DNA of 13,774 nt. Origin: Discostella pseudostelligera. Lineage: Eukaryota; Bacillariophyta; Thalassiosirophyceae; Thalassiosirales; Thalassiosiraceae. Position 1 is the stretch's first letter, and each line of letters opens with the position of its first letter. This document shows, piece by piece, positions 1 to 6,559 of the stretch. The translations under genes and the position numbers were made by a program. The notes beneath the pieces were generated by a model. That model was given only the letters and a program-made list of their open reading frames with translations, did not search any database and was not told the origin of the DNA. The stretch is from contig JALLBK010000915.1 of assembly GCA_036940085.1 (NCBI GenBank), positions 1 to 13,774 on the forward strand. Reading direction: 5' to 3'.

Positions 1-130
1 TTGATTCATTGATCATGCCGATCGATAGATCGCATTATTCACCAGAGATGAACCATAAGTGCATACACGTTCATATAAAAGTAGTGAAGGTGCTGATATG
101 GTATGGCATTAATATTGTATAGTCTATTAT

Positions 131-136
131 TTTATT
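131..136 (-). terminator. AATAAA hexamer overlapping the glycosyltransferase stop codon
   Basis: On the minus strand the gene ends CAA TAA AAT, so the stop codon lies inside an AATAAA hexamer. This resembles a polyadenylation signal, but poly(A) signals in algae are weakly defined and the hexamer is common in AT-rich DNA. The 131 bases beyond it hold nothing else I can support. Confidence 0.2.
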
Positions 137-1926
137 GATCACAAGAGTATAAGAGGGCCTGCATGTGCCTGACCATGCTTGCCTTCTTGATGTAGTGAAA
201 GCTGACGCTATCGGGAGCACAGCAGTCTTTACCTTGCAATATCCCCCATTCCTTATTATACTCTTCATACCAGTCTCTTTCCTCGCCTTCTCCGGGTGGC
301 TTCCAATACAAATGCGATCCTGGAGCAAAGGGATGAAACCGTTCTCTACCCAGGGCGTCACGAGTATCTGTAAAATGAATGCCAAGGTCGGTCAAACAGC
401 GTGCAATCATTACATCTTCCATACTCGTCCGCGCACCAGCAGAACAATGCTGAGCATCATCCATGGCAGAGAGAAATTTGCGTAATGTTGCTTGTGATAG
501 GGTGTACCCCGCCCCGCCACTATTGAAATAATCTCGTACTCCAGAGTTGAACCGCCGCCCGACAAAGTATTCATTTGTTTTGGGGTCGGTCCCTTCTTTA
601 TGGACAAGTGATGCCAGGTATGTTTTCAGATTATGAGGCAATACAAACAAGTCATCTCCGCCAATGAAAAACCAATCATAATCCTCCAAGTAGTGGGTCC
701 CCACGAACCTCCAAATGCTTCTTACTTTTTGCCACATCTAGAGATGGATTGAATGGTCGGAACACGATGTTGATGAGTGAGATGAAGAGATACGAGTAAT
801 AAAATTGCATGAGTAATCCAGCAACTAACATTGTCGTATGATTCTGGTCCTTCGTGCTCGAGAGATACCGCCGGTAATCTAGGATCGGATTCGGTACTAA
901 ATGCAAGAAATCCATCACATCCTCCTGCCCACGTTTCCCGCATGGCCCGAATTCGATTTGCATGGGCGTCTGCCATGGTGTACACTGAACACATTAATCT
1001 GGGAGCCGGGACAGTGATTGTGCCTTTGCTGGTACTCGGATCTACTCCGTAATTGTTCGACGGGTCGATTGTGACTATTGTCGAATTTAGTGCTCCAGTT
1101 GGACGGATCATGGATTGTCGTAAGCATTCTTTGTTGGAATCTCCACCCTTGCCACCCGTGACGCCGATATCTTCGCATAGTTCCTTTGATAATGGAGGAG
1201 GGAAAGGATTACCATCCCTATCTTTGCCGTACATCATCATTTGTCTGATCATTGTCACATCTGGAACCCAATCCTTTTCGACTACAGGCGCAATGCCCAA
1301 TTCAGAAGGGTTCTCGTTGCAACCAGCTAGGTTATAAATGCAAGAAAACATAGATATCTTAATTGATTGTTGATAAAGAAGTGAGGTAGCGGTAATAATC
1401 ACTTACCTGGTTGACCAGTACCATCCGACTTGGGATCAGCTTTGAAACAGTCTCTCCACGAAAATGTCGATCCGGGAGGAGAGGGTACAATTGGGGGCTG
1501 CCAGCCCAGATATGGATTTTTACGTAGCGCTTCCACTGTGTAGGGACTCGAATTAGCTGCGTCGGCGTCGGCCGCAATGCTGTCGTGAGAGTGATGGATT
1601 GACTTGCCATTCCTCATTCGCTTCAATGCATTTTTCGAGACTTTTTTTAGATTCCACCGTCCGCCATCATTGCCATCTGTACTGCTAGCCGAGTTTGATG
1701 TGAAATGGTTTATCAATATTACTAATAACAACACAAGCCCAAGTAATATGTACTTCCCTACACCAGCCCCTTTCTTTTCAGGTTGTTGCTTCGTATGGAG
1801 CGGCAAGTGTCCATTGATATTTCTGATACCACCACCACTATTTAGTTTGTCGCCTCGTCTCGCCCGTCGCTCTCTGGAGGCTGCCACCTTGGAAGACGTC
1901 GCCGACGCGGCGGGGCGGCGATGCAT
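132..1926 (-). CDS. GT31 glycosyltransferase, C1GALT1-like (core-1 beta-1,3-galactosyltransferase family), three exons
   Basis: Likely a Golgi type II membrane enzyme that adds a beta-1,3-linked sugar from a UDP-sugar donor. Exons on the minus strand are 1926-1407, 1326-830 and 737-132, giving 540 aa. Junction phases (1, then 0) join without stops. Residues 1-57 are a basic cytoplasmic tail, and about 58-76 (KYILLGLVLLLVILINHF) form the membrane anchor. A stem of about 200 residues follows. The catalytic domain starts near residue 283 (RLMCSVYTMADAHANRIRAM, then ETWAGGCDGFLAF). It holds YLEDYDWFFIGGDDLFV at 356-371, GGAGYTLS at 413-420, MEDVMIARCL at 445-454, ERFHPF at 470-475, and CC followed by SVSFHY at 511-521. 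All have counterparts in human C1GALT1, which is about 363 aa, so this protein is longer in its stem. The first Asp of the metal-binding motif is Gly here. Start: 1926 is the first ATG in a frame open from about 2076, so an upstream exon could add more tail. The acceptor sugar cannot be told from sequence. Confidence 0.88.
738..829 (-). other. Intron 2 of the GT31 gene (92 nt, phase 0)
   Basis: Donor GTTAGT follows GAC AAT and acceptor CTCTAG precedes ATG TGG. Splicing joins ...ESYDN to MWQKVRSIWRF, restoring the spacing expected between the N-terminal and metal-binding parts of the GT31 fold. Read unspliced, the upstream exon runs into about 30 unrelated hydrophobic residues and a stop. Confidence 0.88.
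1327..1406 (-). other. Intron 1 of the GT31 gene (80 nt, phase 1)
   Basis: Donor CAG|GTAAGT and acceptor AACCTAG|CT. The split codon becomes GCT (Ala), joining ...GTGQP to AGCNENPSELG. The reading frame on both sides stays open only when this segment is removed. Confidence 0.88.
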
Positions 1927-1991
1927 GGTAGGTGATGGCTTGTACTTGTATGTGGAGGTGGAGCGATGGTGGCTGGTGCTGGTAAAGGTTG

Positions 1992-2005
1992 GGCGGCGGC
2001 GGCGG
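1992..2005. repeat. Short GGC trinucleotide run
   Basis: Four and a half GGC units lie just upstream of the chosen glycosyltransferase ATG. On the minus strand, in the open frame ahead of that ATG, they would encode a run of Arg codons. The stretch is either GC-rich 5'UTR or, if a further upstream start exon exists, part of a basic tail. Confidence 0.35.
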
Positions 2006-2051
2006 ATGGCGATGGGCGATGACGAGCGAAAATGGCGGGAAGCCACCACAG

Positions 2052-2072
2052 TTCCACGTGGTCTTCCACGTG
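2052..2072. promoter_or_regulatory. Tandem G-box/E-box pair (TTCCACGTG x2)
   Basis: TTCCACGTG occurs at 2052-2060 and again at 2064-2072, so two palindromic CACGTG cores lie 12 bp apart, about one helical turn. The pair lies 126-147 bases upstream of the glycosyltransferase ATG at 1926. CACGTG is the classic site for bHLH and bZIP factors, and a phased pair is a plausible element of this gene's promoter or 5'UTR. Binding itself is inference. Confidence 0.45.
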
Positions 2073-2497
2073 TACTTCAGTAGCTTTGCTTCAGCACCCT
2101 TTTTGCATAATGCAAAGTACAAAATATCTACCTAATATTGCTGCCATTTCAGTAGCCACACTTCCAATTGCTGAAGTATTCTTCGTGGTGGTAATAAGAT
2201 GGATCACTAGATAAAGAATGTTGGTGTCATCCTATTCATTAATTTAAGTCGACCCTTAGCGGTAGAAGAGTTGGCGCCTCTGCAATAAACGGAATGTACA
2301 AAATCAGAAGATGATGAGAGATTGTCGGGCAGATATTTTACTAACCAAGCTGCATAGTTCACATGGCCAGTTCAGATTTAGCACATATCCATTTTGCAAG
2401 TATTATTTCATGGAGGTACTGACGCGTGGTAATTCGCAAACGCACCGCTGCAGACTTGCTTTCAAGAACAGAAATGGTCGATCCCTAAACTCACCTT
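2073..2497. other. Intergenic region between the GT31 gene and UTP4
   Basis: It lies upstream of the glycosyltransferase and downstream of UTP4, both transcribed leftward. I see no convincing coding sequence. The longest plus-strand frame, from 2311, runs into the antisense of UTP4 and resembles no family. It probably holds the UTP4 3'UTR and the glycosyltransferase promoter. A short minus-strand frame starting with the ATG at about 2154 encodes 18 residues and could be a uORF or a 5' exon; nothing decides this. Confidence 0.5.
2280..2494 (-). other. Possible 3'UTR intron of UTP4 (215 nt)
   Basis: Three bases after the UTP4 stop codon the minus strand reads AAG|GTGAGT, a near-perfect donor. 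About 215 nt on it reads CCGTTTATTGCAG|AGG, a good acceptor with a pyrimidine-rich lead. If used, this removes an intron from the 3'UTR without changing the protein. Both sites may be chance, as no coding frame tests them. Confidence 0.3.
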
Positions 2498-5400
2498 TTA
2501 CATTCCATATGCTCTACGAGCAAGAGCATCTGGTAACTCTTCCAATATGCACATCCAAGGCTCTTCGACAACAACCATTTCATTCTCAGAAACGAACCCG
2601 TGATACAGCATTTCGTTGTATCGGAGACAAACAGTGAAATTCGTGCAACTGCCTGAACTTTTCCTCGACTTCCTCTTGGGTGTAGAATATTCACATGTAG
2701 TGTCATCCGCCTTGGTTGGTTGGAGACGATTTGCTCGTAAATGGTCAGGTGGGAACATGGTAGACCTCTCCGGTACTGGTTTATCCAAGTCAACTACACA
2801 GAAATATCCGTGCGATCCCTAAACCGATGCAAAAAGACAATATGAACAATTGTGACTGCTTAATGGAACGAGGAACATGATTTTGAACAGCAAACACTTA
2901 CCAGGATGAAGCACTGAGGTGAGGCAGGATTGGATACTATCCTCGTCACTGGCTCTGATCGTGATGTGAGCTCCTTCGGGAGTGATTTTAGTAGCGGCAG
3001 GCCCATATCATTACTCCAGTGGCTCAATGCACGACGGTCTAGATTGAAAATGTAAAACTCGTTGGTTGAGCATCCTACCGCGAGAGAAGATTCGATGTCA
3101 CCACCTCCTAGAAACTTGATGCATGTTGTTGGAGCATCCGATTCAGGTAAAGCCCACCAATGTTGATAACGCCCAACTCCATCGCTTGTGGGTAGAGTAA
3201 ACACGTGTACCGAACCCTTGTCCGATGAGAAACGCCCAGCAGACAGCCATTTTCCATCGGAACTCAAGTCTAAGTTGATGATAGGAAAGTGATGCGATGC
3301 GCAAGACCAGCCGGCTGTGTGTTCTTTAAAGACGTGCTCCAATGCCACGCTGTATGAGCGAGAATCATTTGTACCATTCTCGGATGTAGAAGATATTTTG
3401 AGAATGTTGATCGGACCATGAACCGTTGCACATATCAACCTGTCATTGGCATCAAATTTCAACGCTGTGGCAGGACGCTTACACACACCACCGAGGCCCA
3501 GTATTGTCGGCCGTACATCATAAATCCCTTCCTCGTCTTCAATCTCCAACGAGAATACATAGAGTGACAGAGCACCGCTTGCGGCAAGGAACTTGCCATC
3601 GTCACTAATAGTTGAACAGCATAGATTGTATGGGCTGTCAATTGATATCGTTTTGACGAGGCTCTTTGTTTCATCTCTAGTTTCCGGACACATGATTTTC
3701 GAAGGGTCCGCCAAATCTGGACTACCGACCCGATACAAATCAATCCTGTTATCTCTCGTTACCGCCAGTAGACGCTGCTTGCAAGAATGTGAAATCGGTG
3801 AACGGCTTGGCCAATTGTACCACACTTTGGGCCGGCTACCTTTGAAGTCATTCGCAACGTAGGAACAGATGCGGGTATCTACACTCCCGCTCACGAGAAG
3901 TTCAAGTGGTTTCGACCTGGTGCTGGTGCCCTTGAGGCAGATTGCCAGTGCTTTCACATCATGTGAATGTTTACGATGAGAAAGAGAACTGATCCATTTG
4001 CGCACCGGAGTAAAATCAGCCATTGCGTCTTGATCAGCATCTGCAGAAACCGATAAAGCCTGGCGTTCGATGCATCGCACACTCGAGTCGACGCCACTGG
4101 CAAAAATCTTATTCTCGTCTTCACTTACAGCCAAACAAAGGACATCGGCCCCATTCTCATTATGATCAAATGATTGCGTCAATGTACCAGACATCCCGTC
4201 CCAGATTTGGATATGACCTAAAGAGTCCCCTGATATCACTGTCCCGTCCGTCAATACCTTCAACGCCCAAACTTTGGTCGCTTCGCGGAGTCCACGGTTC
4301 TCAACTGTCATCCTGAAAGACGACTTCCATCGATAAGACACAGAGACCGATCCTCTCGATAGGGCAATGGTAGATCCTGTACTGATAGGCCCTGTTGTGA
4401 TATAAGTTGTGCAATCAAATCGACGGATAGTTCCATCCGCCACTCCTGCGAAGAGCACACTCCCACCCATCCCTCCGTCGTCACGTCCGCTATTTCCTGG
4501 CAACCATGCCAGGGATAGAATAGCACTCCCCGCGCTGGGCAATGTCGCCACCAGTGTCGGACCACCCGATGCAGCGTCTCCGCCACTACTACCAAATGCC
4601 GTATATATCTTGACAGTGCCGTCCTCGCACCCGGCTGCGAAGTAACCACCACAGCTCCCTGTAGTACTACTGCCTCCATCAACCTGAGTGCTGCAGCAAC
4701 AGCCTCCTCGGGAACACAACGACGTCATACAAAAGACACCACCTCCACCACTGCCAATCACCCCCTTTTGACGCTTCATTGCGAAATCTAATTCAAATAT
4801 GGTACCATCGCGACTACATCCAAACAAATGCATTTTCTCATCCGCAAGCCGACACTTATGAGAATCGTATGCACCGACAAATGCATCCTCACTTCCACCA
4901 TCCACTTTCATACTATTATCACCCTCCTCCTTCTCATGCCGTTTCCCACAAATCCAAACCATTGCATCCACTTCTCGTCCACGTACACCGGGAATGTCCC
5001 CAACCGAGACCCAACGATCATGTGGACTTAGGAGCTCTACAGATCCACCCTCGCGAGAAATGGCCAAACGTGGCACTGGATGACGTTTTGTCTTTGATCG
5101 GCTCGACATATCCGCAGATGAGGAAGAGGAGGATGGAAATGGTGTCGACACCATGGATAGGATCGCTCGTTGTTGAAGTTTCAAGAAACGCATGCGGTGT
5201 ACCTTAACATCCATTACTAGTTTGGGAGACTTCACCGGAGGAGGAGGTTGGTAAGACTTCCCTTCGGCTGCATTTGTTTTTCCATCTCCTTTGGACAGCT
5301 TTTCAGTAGATGCATTCTGCTTTGGGGTGCCACTTGCCTTGGGATTGAGTTCGGGTGAAATTACTTTTATGCGCTTCTTTTTTGACGACAGTGCAGATTT

Positions 5401-6219
5401 GGCGTCCGATGAAGAGGTGGTGATATCTTGAGTATCATCGGCAACTTCATCACCCAACTGATCTTCACTGAGATTCTTTCTCTTTTGTGAATTCTTCTCC
5501 TTCAAGGACGCTGCAGGTTCAGATGAAGGCGCCGCATCTGCTTTCCTTCCTTTGACGTAATCGCCCAGCTTACGATGTAATTTCTTTGCTGCATTTTTCC
5601 CGAGTCTCTTTGACGCTGTTACAACAGGGATTGTCGGATTTGGAGTAGGTACACCTTCTGCTGCTACTTTTTCAGGAGGTATCGATTGTTTGCCACTCTT
5701 CTTCCTCTTTGCATCTTTTGTTGACGTAGGTTCAGTGACATCTTTCTTCGTGGCTTTCACATTGTCTTGCCCACTGCTACCGGCCTTGGAATCATCAGCC
5801 TTCTGCGTCTTGTCTTCAACCGGGACATCAATTGTCGGATTGGGTGTAGTTGCATCAATCGATTGTTTGTCATGACTCGTCTTCTTCTTCTTCTTTGCAC
5901 TTTTTGCTGACGTTGGTTCAGTGATATCCTCATTGTCATGCCCACTGCTACTGGCCTTTGATTCGTTACCATTACCCTTCTTCGTCTTGTCTGTTTTGTC
6001 ACCTTCTACATCACCAAGAGGTGCATCAATCACTTCCGGAATGGCCACCAACTTCTTTGTCTTCGCAGCCTTGCTTTTGTCAGCCCGGACGACGGTCGAT
6101 CTACGTGTTGTTGCTGGTGCCTCCCGGCGACGCGTCGATCGCGTCGATGAAGCAACAGATGCCTCATCCTCCGATAGGTTTTTGATTCGGCTGCTTCTAC
6201 GCAATGGAGTGTCTTCCAT
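2498..6219 (-). CDS. UTP4: UTP4 / cirhin homologue, WD40 subunit of the small-subunit processome, two exons
   Basis: A nucleolar U3 snoRNP (t-UTP/UTPA) subunit needed for pre-18S rRNA processing and linked to rDNA transcription. Exons 6219-2902 and 2818-2498 join in phase 0 to give 1212 aa. The recognisable family starts at about residue 337 (VMDVKVHRMRFLKL; human cirhin begins with a similar VHRVRF). WD40 blades follow, including AAGCEDGTVKIY, VWALKVLTDGTVISGDSLGH, HSHDVKALAI, RLLAVTRDNRIDLYRVG and DLSSDGKWLSAGRF. The second exon carries GSHGYFCVVDLDKPVPERS and the closing NEMVVVEEPW...LEELPDAL, matching the family C-terminus (VAVERP...AQLPPP). Human UTP4 is 686 aa. The excess is a Lys/Ser/Thr-rich 335-residue N-terminal extension with likely nuclear signals (KKKKK near 109-113, KRKK near 171-174, SKKKRIK near 279-285) and a Gly/Cys/Ser-rich loop near 495-530. 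The ATG at 6219 is the first in frame. It is divergent from PA200. Confidence 0.92.
2819..2901 (-). other. Intron of UTP4 (83 nt, phase 0)
   Basis: Donor CTG|GTAAGT and acceptor CGGTTTAG|GGA. Splicing joins ...SPQCFIL to GSHGYFCVVDLDKP, which aligns with the human run ending FCIIDKSLPLP. Without splicing the frame stops within about 13 codons and the conserved C-terminus is lost. Confidence 0.9.
5630..5992 (-). repeat. Tandem duplication inside the UTP4 N-terminal extension
   Basis: Two similar stretches, 5630-5816 and 5831-5992, are offset by about 201 bp. On the plus strand both start ATTGTCGGAT and share in order ATCGATTGTTTG, TTGACGT-like then GGTTCAGTGA, ATTGTC then GCCCACTGCTAC, and CGTCTTGTCT. 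At protein level residues about 76-130 and 135-197 share SKA-SSG-DN, DVTEPTS or DITEPTS, K(Q)SI and PNPTI. Both copies remain in frame, so this is an in-frame segmental duplication that has since diverged. Confidence 0.8.
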
Positions 6220-6256
6220 TATTCGTAGGGATATTTATCAGTGGTGCCTCTAGGTA

Positions 6257-6290
6257 GGCTATGGCTATGTCTATGGCTATGGCTATGGCT
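6257..6290. repeat. GGCTAT hexamer microsatellite
   Basis: Five and a half GGCTAT units with one interruption (TGTCTAT). It lies 38-71 nt upstream of the UTP4 start, so it probably falls in that gene's 5'UTR, where it reads as ATAGCC repeats. Copy number is likely to vary between strains. Confidence 0.8.
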
Positions 6291-6348
6291 CAGCGGAGGA
6301 GAAGAAGATGATGTGTTCGTACTGGTGGTGGATGCGGAGGCGGCCGCC

Positions 6349-6375
6349 ATGGTGCATCATGGCCACCCCTGGTGA
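6349..6375 (+). other. Eight-codon uORF with a strong start context
   Basis: GCCGCCATGG gives an ideal vertebrate-type Kozak context. The frame reads MVHHGHPW and then TGA. If the PA200 transcript starts upstream of 6349, this uORF would be met before the main start at 6560 and could damp translation. Whether it is transcribed is unknown, and diatom start contexts differ from the vertebrate one. Confidence 0.25.
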
Positions 6376-6379
6376 TGGC

Positions 6380-6397
6380 GGGCGGGCGGGTGGCGGG
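6380..6397 (+). promoter_or_regulatory. Canonical G-quadruplex motif
   Basis: Four GGG tracts (6380-6382, 6384-6386, 6388-6390, 6395-6397) are separated by loops of 1, 1 and 4 bases on the plus strand. Short loops predict a stable fold. It sits near the middle of the shared promoter, about 160 bases from each start codon. The motif is seen directly; any regulatory role is inference. Confidence 0.6.
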
Positions 6398-6429
6398 ACG
6401 ATCGAGATCGGTGGTGGTGGATTGGTGGA

Positions 6430-6474
6430 GCCAGACAGACGTAGAGTCAGCCTGTCCTGACGCCAGACAGACGT
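6430..6474. repeat. 13-bp direct repeat GCCAGACAGACGT
   Basis: Exact copies lie at 6430-6442 and 6462-6474, a 32-bp period (about three helical turns). The spacer holds an inverted pair, GTCAG and CTGAC, separated by six bases. The arrangement resembles a paired factor-binding site in the UTP4/PA200 promoter. No known factor is assigned. Confidence 0.55.
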
Positions 6475-6559
6475 TCTCTCCTCCACCTCAAGCATCTCCT
6501 CACTCCCGCCAAAAAAATCAACCACAGCACAGTGATTGGATCTTGATTTTGGATTTTGG

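Larger units (their letters stand above)
6220..6559. promoter_or_regulatory. Head-to-head (bidirectional) promoter region between UTP4 and PA200
   Basis: About 340 bp separate the UTP4 ATG (minus strand, 6219) from the first in-frame ATG of the PA200 region (plus strand, 6560). It must hold both promoters and 5'UTRs unless transcription starts inside a gene. It contains the ATAGCC microsatellite, a NotI-type palindrome GGCGGCCGCC at 6339-6348, a G-quadruplex motif and a 13-bp direct repeat. I see no TATA box at a convincing distance from either start. Confidence 0.6.

Noticed and set aside
722..829. Hydrophobic C-terminal tail (ILLLVSLHL) on the middle glycosyltransferase exon
   Set aside because: It comes from reading through intron 2; splicing at GTTAGT removes it.
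1604..2083. Plus-strand open frame of about 159 codons opposite the first glycosyltransferase exon
   Set aside because: It is antisense to the membrane anchor and tail of a well-supported gene. The hydrophobic and Arg-rich runs mirror the sense codons, and no family resemblance is seen.
2309..2420. Possible C/D-box snoRNA (ATGATGA ... CTGA)
   Set aside because: The boxes are too far apart, no terminal stem is visible, and both motifs are short enough to occur by chance.
2311..2637. Plus-strand open frame of 108 codons between UTP4 and the glycosyltransferase
   Set aside because: More than a third lies antisense to the conserved UTP4 C-terminus, and the residues show no domain or periodicity.
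4779..5207. Plus-strand open frame with many His and Pro residues
   Set aside because: It is the reverse complement of UTP4 coding sequence; the composition follows from the opposite-strand codons.
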